Shown: positions 16,627 through 24,568 of the stretch, piece by piece | Position numbering within the stretch: position 1 is the first letter of the stretch | Layout: every line of letters begins with the position of its first letter | NCBI GenBank assembly: GCA_902749685.1 | Contig: CACVKW010000278.1 | Location: 1 to 39,445, forward strand | DNA: 39,445 nucleotides | Direction of reading: 5' to 3' | Origin: Olavius sp. associated proteobacterium Delta 1 | Lineage (GTDB): Bacteria > Desulfobacterota > Desulfobacteria > Desulfobacterales > JAFDCJ01 | Translations under genes and position numbers: made by a program | Notes under the pieces: model-generated | What the model was told of the DNA's origin: nothing | Database searches by the model: none | Seen by the model: only the letters and a program-made list of their open reading frames with translations

Positions 16627-17190
16627 ATGAAGGAACAAAAAGTCAAAGATTTGATGGTGGCGCTTTCGGAATATGCAACCGTAACCGAAGATGCCACCCT
16701 TTATGAAGCCGTTCTGTCACTGGAAGAGGCCCAGGAAAATTTCGAAGACAAACATACCCGCTATCGCCACCGGGCCATTCTGATACTGGATAAAAACGAC
16801 AACGTCGTCGGCAAAGTCAGCCAGCTGGATGTGCTCAAAGCCCTGGAGCCCAAATACCAGGACATGATCCGGGGGGAGGGATCGCACCGGTATGGCTTTA
16901 CCAAAAAGTTCATGCAATCCATGCTGGATGATTATCAGCTATTTGCCAGGCCTCTGGATGACATCTGCCGCAAAGCCGGAGAGCAACCCGTCCATAAATT
17001 TATGTATTCACCAACTGAAGGCGAATATATTAACGCAGAAGCATCCCTCGATGTTGCAATTCATCAATTGATCATGGGACAACATCAATCATTGCTCGTG
17101 ACCCAGGATAAAAAAATTGTGGGGGTATTACGCCTGACCGATGTGTTTGCCGCCGTGTTCCATAAAATGAAAGAATGCTTTGTCGAATAA
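16627..17190 (+). CDS. CBS domain pair protein (paralogue 1)
   Basis: A 187-residue soluble protein starting at an ATG with ATGGAGG upstream. Two CBS motifs are visible. The first spans residues about 5-75 (VKDLMVALSEYATVTEDATLYEAV, then YRHRAILILDKNDNVVGKVSQLDVLKAL). The second spans about 125-185 (VHKFMYSPTEGEYINAEASLDVAIHQLI, then HQSLLVTQDKKIVGVLRLTDVFAAV). CBS pairs bind AMP, ATP or S-adenosyl ligands and switch partner proteins. Here the obvious partner is the SLC13 transporter 71 bases downstream. A clear paralogue lies on the opposite strand at 20254-20808; the two share SEYATV, YRHRA.LILD, QLDVL.AL.PK and LRLTD.FAAVFH.MKE. Confidence 0.93.
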   Translation: MKEQKVKDLMVALSEYATVTEDATLYEAVLSLEEAQENFEDKHTRYRHRAILILDKNDNVVGKVSQLDVLKALEPKYQDMIRGEGSHRYGFTKKFMQSMLDDYQLFARPLDDICRKAGEQPVHKFMYSPTEGEYINAEASLDVAIHQLIMGQHQSLLVTQDKKIVGVLRLTDVFAAVFHKMKECFVE

Positions 17191-17261
17191 ACTTCGAATA
17201 ACCTCAAGGGCATTCAGCCAGTTCTATCGGCAGTTTTACAGGAGGGAGGAGGAAGGAATAA

Positions 17262-18731
17262 ATGAGTAGTGATATTGCTGCGACAAGAAGTATTGACTGG
17301 AAAAAGACGGGATTTCTATTCCTGGGTATTGTCCTTTTTACAGTGGTCTACCTGTCACCGGCCTGGCCCGATGCCGTCGATCCCATGGGCAAACAATTTC
17401 CGCTGAGCACGGAGGCCAAGGGTGCCATAGCCGTGTTTCTGCTGGCCGCCACCTGGTGGGTTTTCGAAGTGGTGCCCATCGGCGTCACCAGTCTGGCGAT
17501 CGGCGTCCTGCAGGCGATGTTTCTGATTCGCCCGGCCAGAGACGCCTTTACGGATTTTATGGTGCCATCGGTGATGTTTATTTTTGCATCCATCATGATC
17601 GGGCTGGTATTCACCAAGACCGGGTTGACCAAGCGCCTGGCGTATAAAATGCTGATCATCGTGGGTGAGAAAACCAGCATGATCTACCTGGGCTGTTTCA
17701 TCGTTACAGCGGCCCTGGCCCATATCATGGCGCACACGGCGGTCGCGGCCACCATTTATCCGCTGCTGGTTTCGATTTATGCGCTTTACGGCGAAGGCGA
17801 TAAAAAAACCAAATTCGGCAAAGGGTTGTTTATCGGAATGGCCTATGTCGCCGGTGCCGGAAGTATTGTCACTCTGCTGGGGGCCGCCCGGGGCGCCGTG
17901 GCCCTGGGCTTTTTCAAGGAAATCATGAATCAGGATATCACTTTTTTCGAGCTGACCTGGTATATGTTTCCCATTGGATGGATTATGACCTTCGTCCTGT
18001 GGGGCTTTTTTATGGTTTTCTTCAAACCTGAAAAGAAAACCATTCCGGGGCTGAGAGAAAAGGCCCGTCAGTTGAGCTCCGAGCTGGGGCCTTTAACCCG
18101 CAATGAGATCAAGGCGGCCGTGATCGTGGGCGCCTGTATTCTCGTCATGGCGGCCAAGCAGTTCCTGCCCGCGCTTGCGCCCATCGACAAAACCGCCATT
18201 ATTCTGGTATCGACCATACTGTTTTTTGTCACCGGCATCATGGACATCGACGATCTGGAAGCCATTCCCTGGAACATTATTCTGCTGTTTGCCGGTGCGA
18301 TGAGTATCGGCAATTGCCTGTGGCAGACCGGTGCCGCCAGCTGGATGGCGGTCAACTGGCTGGCCATGTTCCAGGAAGCCCACTGGTTCGTTTTCGTCAT
18401 GAGCATCGCTTTTTTCGTCATGATCATGACCAACGTTATCATGAATGTGGCCGCCATCGCCATATCTCTGCCGGTGGCTCTGGTTATTGCGCCTTATCTG
18501 GGTGTGGCGGGTGAAGTAATTTTATTCTCGGCCCTGGTGACTGCCGGAATGCCGTTCCTGTTGTTGGTCGGCGCCGCCCCCAACGCAATTGCCTATGATT
18601 CCGGGCAGTTTACAACCGCAGAGTTTTTTCTTTACGGCATACCGGCCAGCGTACTGTTAATGATCGCCACCGGTTTTGCGGTCTACCTGTTATGGCCTAT
18701 AATGGGCATGCCGGTGCTCACCGGCGGATAA
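17262..18731 (+). CDS. SLC13/DASS family anion transporter
   Basis: A 489-residue membrane protein with about 11-12 helices, starting behind GGAGGGAGGAGG. The early motif WWVFEVVPIGVTSLAIGVL and the duplicated inverted architecture are those of the divalent anion:sodium symporters. The two conserved SNT loops that bind substrate and sodium in VcINDY are altered: A157-H158-T159 (MAHTAVAATIYPL) in the first half and T390-N391-V392 (MTNVIMNVAAIAI) in the second. Family substrates include dicarboxylates, sulfate and phosphate; sulfate is inferred from the neighbours. It is co-directional with the CBS gene and ends at a strong terminator. Confidence 0.9.
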   Translation: MSSDIAATRSIDWKKTGFLFLGIVLFTVVYLSPAWPDAVDPMGKQFPLSTEAKGAIAVFLLAATWWVFEVVPIGVTSLAIGVLQAMFLIRPARDAFTDFMVPSVMFIFASIMIGLVFTKTGLTKRLAYKMLIIVGEKTSMIYLGCFIVTAALAHIMAHTAVAATIYPLLVSIYALYGEGDKKTKFGKGLFIGMAYVAGAGSIVTLLGAARGAVALGFFKEIMNQDITFFELTWYMFPIGWIMTFVLWGFFMVFFKPEKKTIPGLREKARQLSSELGPLTRNEIKAAVIVGACILVMAAKQFLPALAPIDKTAIILVSTILFFVTGIMDIDDLEAIPWNIILLFAGAMSIGNCLWQTGAASWMAVNWLAMFQEAHWFVFVMSIAFFVMIMTNVIMNVAAIAISLPVALVIAPYLGVAGEVILFSALVTAGMPFLLLVGAAPNAIAYDSGQFTTAEFFLYGIPASVLLMIATGFAVYLLWPIMGMPVLTGG

Positions 18732-18783
18732 ATTCGAGGGGGTCGGCCGACGCATGCTGACTGCACGATGAAATACGGACAAT

Positions 18784-18828
18784 AAAAAAACAGCTGACAG
18801 AGGTTCGACTCTGTCAGCTGTTTTTTTT
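18784..18828. terminator. Bidirectional rho-independent terminator between convergent genes
   Basis: A perfect 12-bp stem CAGCTGACAGAG (18791-18802) / CTCTGTCAGCTG (18809-18820) has a 6-base loop. It is flanked by an A-run on the left and a T-run on the right, extending the pairing. It serves the SLC13 gene on plus and the beta-helix gene on minus. The minus-strand TAA stop (18827-18829) lies inside the T-run. Confidence 0.93.
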
Positions 18829-20248
18829 AGGGTTGGATGATGATGGTTGGAAAGACGCCTTCCAGTTCACCCTCGGTATAAGGCTGAATTGTATTAGTGG
18901 CAATGTTCTGGTTTTTCTGGGCATGTCCCGGTGTGTTGGTCCCGTCAAAAAAGGCCCCGTTAGCTTCCAGGATGTGGTGAATGCGATCACGGAAGGCAGT
19001 TATGAAGCTTGCCCCCCCGCCCTCAAATGACAGGTTGCCCTGCACCATTCCGCCGTCGATTTTTGAAAAATCCCCGATGGCCATACTGTTCTGCTTCAAG
19101 TCATCGGAATTGTTGATCAGCCCCCAAACCAGATGCCCGGGCGGTATCGCTAACGGCTCTTCAATATCGATAATTGTATGGGGCATAACCACGCTCTCCT
19201 CCCCAATGAGCAAGCGGCTGTCGGCCCGCCCCTGCAAAAAGCTGTTGAATCCGACGAATATGTTTTTTTCCAGATCGGCATCGATGATGGTCGCTCCGTG
19301 GGCGGTCACATTGAAGCCTTCCAGTCGGGAATTGATAATGTAGCAGTGCTCCTGGGCATTGGTGCCTTTACCCAACCACGAATTTTCAAGATAGGCGCGC
19401 TGGGAGACCAGAACATTTTCGCCAAGGCGGGTTTTGGGCTTAATTACCGCATATCGATCCAGGGACGTGCTGGTTGGAACTGAAACAGACGGCTCCAGCT
19501 TGACAACATCAAAAACACGCTCGAAGTCTTCCTTGCGGTCTTCCCCAAAGTCAATCAGCAATCCCTGGGGCAGCCTTTCCGGATCGAAACTGATGTATTT
19601 TTTTAATCGGTCACGGGGATGTTGGTATAAAAAATTAAACTCGCCGGGGCTGCGGACCCAGACTGTTCCGGGGTCCACATTAAGATGATCGACCTCACCG
19701 GCCTGGATGTAGGAATACGCACCGACGACGCAATCATTCATGGTCGTCAGGTCGACAGTCGCAAATGGTTCCAGAAAACTACCGTCAATGGGGGAGCCGT
19801 GAATATTGGCATAGTGGGTGGAGACCGTATTTCTGATGAAAAAATTTTCAAGTGTCTCCGGGTCGTGGGAAAAATTATGAACCAGGGTTTTGATCAGAAA
19901 GCTGTCCTCGATTTCAATGCGTTCATCCCTTGCTATGGGTATTTTAAACTTCTGGAAATTAAATACGTCTCCCTTTTTTTTGAGTTCATCCCCCCGGATA
20001 TCGCTTTTGTAAAGGATCGAGTTTCTGGTGCTGACTTTGCCTAAAAAATAACTCCCCGCCAGGCTGGAATGTCTGAAAACAAAATCCAGGGGATGGTGGG
20101 GCGTGACACCGTAAAAAGCATAGAATTTAACCAGCTGATCCGGTGGAACGAGCTTATAGACAAAAGGGGAAATATTGTGTTCAAGCTCCCGCAAATTGAT
20201 GTCGTTTCTCTGAATTATCCGATCTAAGAGTTTAGTCAATTCTTTCAT
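18827..20248 (-). CDS. Left-handed beta-helix (hexapeptide-repeat-like) protein of unknown function
   Basis: A 473-residue soluble protein. Residues about 260-390 consist of short V/I/L-G-x-x repeats (RLGENVLVSQRAYLENSWLG, NAQEHCYIINSRLEG, GATIIDADLEKNIFVGFNSF, ESVVMPHTIID). They read as turns of a left-handed parallel beta-helix, as in nucleotidyl- and acyltransferases. The N-terminal 250 residues are unassigned; YSYIQAGEVDHLNVDPGTVWVRSPGEFNFLY around 180 is a further beta-rich part. No nucleotidyltransferase active-site motif is seen, so an enzymatic role is unproven. It begins 5 bases after the CBS paralogue's stop, with its ribosome site inside that gene, indicating an operon. A link to transporter regulation is inference. 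Confidence 0.8.
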   Translation of the reverse strand: MKELTKLLDRIIQRNDINLRELEHNISPFVYKLVPPDQLVKFYAFYGVTPHHPLDFVFRHSSLAGSYFLGKVSTRNSILYKSDIRGDELKKKGDVFNFQKFKIPIARDERIEIEDSFLIKTLVHNFSHDPETLENFFIRNTVSTHYANIHGSPIDGSFLEPFATVDLTTMNDCVVGAYSYIQAGEVDHLNVDPGTVWVRSPGEFNFLYQHPRDRLKKYISFDPERLPQGLLIDFGEDRKEDFERVFDVVKLEPSVSVPTSTSLDRYAVIKPKTRLGENVLVSQRAYLENSWLGKGTNAQEHCYIINSRLEGFNVTAHGATIIDADLEKNIFVGFNSFLQGRADSRLLIGEESVVMPHTIIDIEEPLAIPPGHLVWGLINNSDDLKQNSMAIGDFSKIDGGMVQGNLSFEGGGASFITAFRDRIHHILEANGAFFDGTNTPGHAQKNQNIATNTIQPYTEGELEGVFPTIIIQP

Positions 20249-20253
20249 TTGGA

Positions 20254-20808
20254 TTAAATCTCACCTTCTTTCATGGTGTGGAACACGGCTGCAAAGGCAT
20301 CCGTCAGGCGCAATATACCGACGATTTTATTATCCCGGGTTGCCAGCAGTGACAGATGGTGCCCCATTACAAGTTGCACAATGGCTGCTTCAAGGGTCTC
20401 CTCCTGCTCGATGAATTCACCCTCGGAGGGGGCTTGCATGAAATCCTCTACTTTTAGTTTGGATGCTTCTCTGCAAAGGCTCTTCAGGGGCATGGCCTTC
20501 ATTAGCCTCTGTTTGTGCATATCATGAACAAATTTGGAGCTGAAACCAAATTGTCCGAGATCAGAAAATTTCTCTGCCTCGTCGTCCTTTGGCTGAAGGG
20601 CGCGCAGCACGTCCAATTGACCCAATTTACCGATAACCCATCCATCAGCATCAAGAATCAAAACAGCACGGTGCCGATACTTCGTGTGATCAAATTCCTC
20701 CTGCGCTTTTTCAAGAGCCAGTACAGCGTCAAACAGGGTTGAACCTTCCGGAACCGTTGCATATTCGGATAATGGAACCATTAAATCCCTTACAAGAAAA
20801 TCACTCAC
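20254..20808 (-). CDS. CBS domain pair protein (paralogue 2)
   Basis: A 184-residue protein starting at a GTG with a strong GGAGG six bases upstream. Two CBS units match paralogue 1 at 16627-17190 along the whole length (VRDLMVPLSEYATVPEGSTLFDAV; YRHRAVLILDADGWVIGKLGQLDVLRALQPK; VEDFMQAPSEGEF; VGILRLTDAFAAVFHTMKEG). It should bind an adenosine nucleotide and act on a partner. Its operon partner is the beta-helix protein 5 bases downstream. The two CBS genes sit on opposite strands around the SLC13 and beta-helix genes, suggesting a duplication with inversion. Confidence 0.92.
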   Translation of the reverse strand: MSDFLVRDLMVPLSEYATVPEGSTLFDAVLALEKAQEEFDHTKYRHRAVLILDADGWVIGKLGQLDVLRALQPKDDEAEKFSDLGQFGFSSKFVHDMHKQRLMKAMPLKSLCREASKLKVEDFMQAPSEGEFIEQEETLEAAIVQLVMGHHLSLLATRDNKIVGILRLTDAFAAVFHTMKEGEI

Positions 20809-21240
20809 GGAATACCTCCAGCAAAATTTTAGAAAAATTAATCAGTTAATTTAAATCAAACAGCTTAAAAGTTCAACCAAATTTTAGTACCTGGATTTTG
20901 CACGCAAATACCCAAGGATGAAGTTTTAGTTCAACTATCCAAAATAGACTTGGGTGGTGGCTGCTACTCGTAAATTCAGGTGCCAATTTTTTCAAAATAT
21001 TATTTAGGCTTCAATTATCAATCTGCCTGGCGCGTTAGGTGCTGTTTTAGAAGAGATACAGCTAAAAATTGATTCAAAATTCAGGTGTTAATAGCAAAAT
21101 TGCCGATTGATTGTGTCTAAGTTACTGTGATAAAGAAAGTCAGGATGACAACGACCAAAAATGGATTTAGAGCCAGCTGAACCTGCAATCCCACAGCTGC
21201 GGGATTTGAATGGCGAGAATAAGGAAAAAGGAGCGCATCA
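20809..21240. other. Divergent spacer between the CBS/beta-helix operon and a receiver gene
   Basis: About 430 bases, AT-rich, with no gene visible. An exact 11-base direct repeat AAATTCAGGTG occurs at 20972-20982 and 21077-21087, 105 bases apart, and might be a regulator site pair. No confident promoter or terminator was identified. Confidence 0.4.
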
Positions 21241-21672
21241 ATGAGCCTTGCAAACGTATTACTAGTAGATGATGAAGTGTCTTTCGTGGAAACATTTAGT
21301 GAACGTTTAGTCATGCGGAACCTTGACATCACAAAGGCATTCAGCGGAGAAGAGGCACTGCAAACACTTGAAAATAAGAATGACATCGAAGTCGTTGTTC
21401 TGGATGTAAAAATGCCTGGAATGGACGGAATTGAGACCCTGACCGAAATCAAAAAAAAATATCCACTGGTGGAAGTCATCATGCTTTCGGGTCACGCGGA
21501 TGTCGAATCCGCCATCGACGGCATGAAGCAGGGCGCCTTTGATTACCTGATGAAGCCAAGCGACATCGATCAGATCGTCGCCAAGGTGACCGATGCGGCC
21601 GCTAAAAAACGCAGCCATGAAGAAAAAATAATTCAGGCCCGCATCAAAGAAATTACTTCCCGGAGAACCTGA
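21241..21672 (+). CDS. Response regulator receiver protein
   Basis: The ATG has AAGGAG seven bases upstream. The 143-residue product is one receiver (LLVDDEVSF, phosphoacceptor D55 in VVLDVKMPGMDG, Ser in MLSGH, Lys in LMKPSD) plus a short basic helical tail (KKRSHEEKIIQARIKEITSRR). There is no output domain. It shares the ERLxMRNxDIT and MPGMDGIETL pattern with the other receivers of the island, especially the one at 13356-13853. Its stop codon is immediately followed by the second copy of the ATCCGCCGCAGGCGGAT hairpin. The partner kinase is unknown; it may be the one at 10027-11754. Confidence 0.92.
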   Translation: MSLANVLLVDDEVSFVETFSERLVMRNLDITKAFSGEEALQTLENKNDIEVVVLDVKMPGMDGIETLTEIKKKYPLVEVIMLSGHADVESAIDGMKQGAFDYLMKPSDIDQIVAKVTDAAAKKRSHEEKIIQARIKEITSRRT

Positions 21673-21688
21673 TCCGCCGCAGGCGGAT
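21672..21688. repeat. 17-bp palindromic hairpin repeat, copy 2
   Basis: Identical to 14066-14082. Its first base is the last base of the TGA stop of the receiver gene. No T-run follows on the plus strand. Confidence 0.7.
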
Positions 21689-21694
21689 AATTGA

Positions 21695-21855
21695 AGATTG
21701 TAGATTGTAGATTGAATATTTGTGGATGTCGTTTCACTCCGTCTTTTTAAATGGAAAGTAGGAGGTTTAGGATATAAGGAAGAAGTACTTCAATTGCGGA
21801 TTTCGGAATGCGGATTGATAGGACAAACTGATTTCTGATTTGGGAATTGAGAATT
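21695..21855. repeat. Heptamer arrays AGATTGN and ATTNCGG between convergent genes
   Basis: 21695-21715 holds AGATTGT, AGATTGT, AGATTGA. 21793-21813 holds ATTGCGG, ATTTCGG, AATGCGG in exact phase. About 21829-21855 continues with TGATTTC, TGATTTG, GGAATTG, AGAATTC. All have a 7-base period but different words. Confidence 0.75.
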
Positions 21856-21912
21856 CGAATTTAAAGAGCCGGCACCTTATTCCGCCAGCGTGAGCCTCGC
21901 GCCCTGCGCCGT

Positions 21913-24273
21913 TTATCGTGCCCGCCACCCCTGCGTCCTGCGCTTGAACCGCCTGCTGACAAGTTCGGCAAAACTGCGCACGACCACATTGGCAAACACG
22001 ATCAGCATGCACATGGCCGCTGCCGGAGCCGTGTCGCCGGCATCGTCCATATTGATCACCGCCACCGAGGCCAGGGGATTATCACTGGTGTAAAGAAAAA
22101 TCACGGCCGAGACCGTCGCCATCGAGCTGACGAAGTAAAACACGGCAATTTCCAGAATGGCCGGGAAACATACCGGCACCGTTACGCGCAAAAAGGTTTT
22201 GTAAAATGGCACGGCCATTGATTCGGCCACCGATTCAAACTCCTTGTCCAACTGCCGGATGGCCGTTGTGGCGGTCAGAAAGCTGACGGTATAGAAATGG
22301 ATAACATTGCAGATAACCAGGATGGCCATGGTCCCGTATAGAAGATTGAATGGGTTGTAAAACTCGATTCCCGTGAATGGTATGTTCAAGTGGGTCTTGT
22401 TGAAGAAAAAGATGTAGGCAATCCCAATCACCAGACCGGGCAGTGCCAAGGGAAGAATTGAAAGGAAATAGGCGATCCGTCTGAGCCAGACGGTTCCTTT
22501 GGTTTTATCGATGAGGTAAGCGCTGGTAAAGGTGACAACTGCGCCGAAAAGAGCCGTCAGGGCCGCCATTCGAATGCTGTTCCAGAAGGCCGCGTAGCCA
22601 CCGCCGCCGACGTCATCAAAGGCGTAGTGTTTCAAGGTCCAAATCTGAGGGTACTGCTCGGGATTGGTGAAGGCATAGGGCCAGGTTTTGACCAGCGAAG
22701 CCACCCCCGCCATGAAGACCATCAGCAGAATGAAGGCGGCAATCAGCGTACATATACTGCCGAAGAAGGTATCACGGGCTCGGTTGGCCTTGGGCACGTA
22801 AGGCACGCTGCGCGCAGTCACAATTGCCGTGGCGCGACGTTGCACGACGCGATCCGCAATAAAGGCCAGGACCGTCGGTATCAGCAAAATGATGCTCACC
22901 GTAGCTCCCATCCCGAAATTTTGCTGACCGATGACCTGCTTGTAAATGTCCACCGCCAGGATATTGAACTGACCGCCGACCACTTTCGGGGCGCCAAAGT
23001 CGGTGAAGGAGAGGGTAAAGGCCACAAAGACTGCGCTTAACAGGCCAAATTTAATGCTGGGGATAGTGACCATAAAAAAGGTCCGGACTTTGCCGGCCCC
23101 CAGGCTTTCGGATGCCTCATATAGTCGGGCATCCGTGTTGGAGAGCGCCACCAGCAGGATCATAAACGCCGGCGGAAAGGTGAAAACGACTTCGGCGATC
23201 ACGATTCCCGTTATTCCGTAAAGATGGATGTCCCATGCCAGCCAGGGCAAGCGCTCGAAAAGCCCGGTCGTAATGACGCCCTTGTTGCCGAACATATAGA
23301 CCAGTGAAAGCCCATACAGCATCGTCGGCGCAAAAAGGGGAATCATCGCGACGATACGGAAAAAAGCCTTGCCGAACATCAGGGTTCGGTGAATGCCGTA
23401 AGCGTACAAAAATGCCAGGCTAACCGAAATAGCGGTCGTGTAAAGGCCGACGCGCAAACTGTTCCAGACCGATTGCGCCAGGCCTGAGGACTCCATGTAC
23501 TGGGTCAGAAACTCGATGGAGCGAAAGGCCTGAAAGGCCAGAACCAATAAAATGGCGATGGTGAGCATCCCATTCTGGTTGAAGGGCACCGTGGGTCGAA
23601 TCAGGGTCCAGACGAAAAATCCGATAAGGGTGACGGCCAATAAAATATTGCCAAGCGCAACAAATGTGCGGCCCTGGGAGATCCCTTTAAGCCCAAAGTA
23701 GTCAAAGAAGTTGACCATGCCGATGAACCGTTCAATGACGACCAGATTCTCCCCCGGCGGAAACAAATCGCCCCCCACTTTCCAGCGTTGCCCCTCGCCG
23801 CGTTCGATTTCGATAGCCTCCACGGGCAATACTTCTTCGCTCATGGGGTCCGGGCGCGCCAGGTCACACACAACTCTTTCGATGCGTTCATCACCCAGCT
23901 CTACATAAACTCCCGAAATTTCGGCTTTACCCCGGCGGACCTCGACGGGCTTATTGTCGATATACAGGACATCTTTCTTGCCCGCTTCCCGCAACAATAG
24001 CACAGAGTGGCCGGCAACATTGATCTGGCCTCGAAAATCGTCCTCAGCCTTCTCCTGTTGCGTGGGTTCCTCGATTTTCACCACCAGTTCAATGTGAGTG
24101 GCCCGATCCACAACGTCCAGCAGGGGCAATACAATGCCCACCATGAGCCAGACGCATGCAAAAGCGATGAGCACACGACGCACCCAATCCTCCGGACTTG
24201 ACTTTTTGGTCACCCGCCGTCCGCTGGCCTTGGAATGGATTGCTAATCCACCGGGGCTTTCGAGCTTTCTCAC
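21913..24273 (-). CDS. ABC transporter permease (fused two-module, 2-aminoethylphosphonate/iron type) with N-terminal extracytoplasmic insertion
   Basis: I place the start at GTG 24273, six bases after GAGG, giving 786 residues; the frame is open further upstream but looks non-coding. After a first helix (about 31-52) comes a roughly 150-residue beta-rich hydrophilic segment (IELVVKIEEPTQQEK to KVGGDLFPPGENLVVIE). Then follow helices and two permease modules. Each module has the EAA-type loop contacting the ATPase: YEASESLGAGKVRTFFMVTIPSI in the first and VAESMAVPFYKTFLRVTVPVC in the second. Typical fused permeases of this class are near 550 residues, so the extra domain is unusual. It is the last gene of a minus-strand operon with an ATPase and a binding protein. 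Confidence 0.88.
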   Translation of the reverse strand: MRKLESPGGLAIHSKASGRRVTKKSSPEDWVRRVLIAFACVWLMVGIVLPLLDVVDRATHIELVVKIEEPTQQEKAEDDFRGQINVAGHSVLLLREAGKKDVLYIDNKPVEVRRGKAEISGVYVELGDERIERVVCDLARPDPMSEEVLPVEAIEIERGEGQRWKVGGDLFPPGENLVVIERFIGMVNFFDYFGLKGISQGRTFVALGNILLAVTLIGFFVWTLIRPTVPFNQNGMLTIAILLVLAFQAFRSIEFLTQYMESSGLAQSVWNSLRVGLYTTAISVSLAFLYAYGIHRTLMFGKAFFRIVAMIPLFAPTMLYGLSLVYMFGNKGVITTGLFERLPWLAWDIHLYGITGIVIAEVVFTFPPAFMILLVALSNTDARLYEASESLGAGKVRTFFMVTIPSIKFGLLSAVFVAFTLSFTDFGAPKVVGGQFNILAVDIYKQVIGQQNFGMGATVSIILLIPTVLAFIADRVVQRRATAIVTARSVPYVPKANRARDTFFGSICTLIAAFILLMVFMAGVASLVKTWPYAFTNPEQYPQIWTLKHYAFDDVGGGGYAAFWNSIRMAALTALFGAVVTFTSAYLIDKTKGTVWLRRIAYFLSILPLALPGLVIGIAYIFFFNKTHLNIPFTGIEFYNPFNLLYGTMAILVICNVIHFYTVSFLTATTAIRQLDKEFESVAESMAVPFYKTFLRVTVPVCFPAILEIAVFYFVSSMATVSAVIFLYTSDNPLASVAVINMDDAGDTAPAAAMCMLIVFANVVVRSFAELVSRRFKRRTQGWRAR

Positions 24274-24568
24274 AACGATCCTCTTTGATGCAGTCCCAAT
24301 TGAATTAAAAACCAATTGGGAGTTATCTGTTACGCGGTATAAGTTAATCGTAGAAAAGGAATTTGAACAATTGCATTTTACCTTCCACTGTTTACGATCG
24401 ACTTTCAACCCGGTTGTCTGCGGCTTTTACCTTTAACCTTACACATTATACCCTATACCTTATACCGATCCAACTCCTGCAACCATAACCTGGCGGCCCT
24501 CCGTCTTTTCCCGTCGAAGTTCGAAGAGCGAAGTCGAAAGCCTGGAAGGCGGAGAGGGGACACCTATA
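24274..24568. repeat. Spacer between ABC ATPase and permease genes with TTATACC heptamers
   Basis: About 24425-24466 contains TTTAACC, TTACACA, TTATACC, CTATACC, TTATACC in exact 7-base phase. About 24500-24557 forms an imperfect inverted repeat around GTTCGAAG (CCCTCCGTCTTTTCC against GGAAGGCGGAGAGGGG). The latter could be a stem in the transcript that lowers permease expression relative to the ATPase (inference). Confidence 0.6.

Noticed and set aside
24274..24408. 45-residue N-terminal extension of the ABC permease
   Set aside because: It lacks a ribosome site, reads like spacer DNA, and GTG 24273 has GAGG at the right distance.
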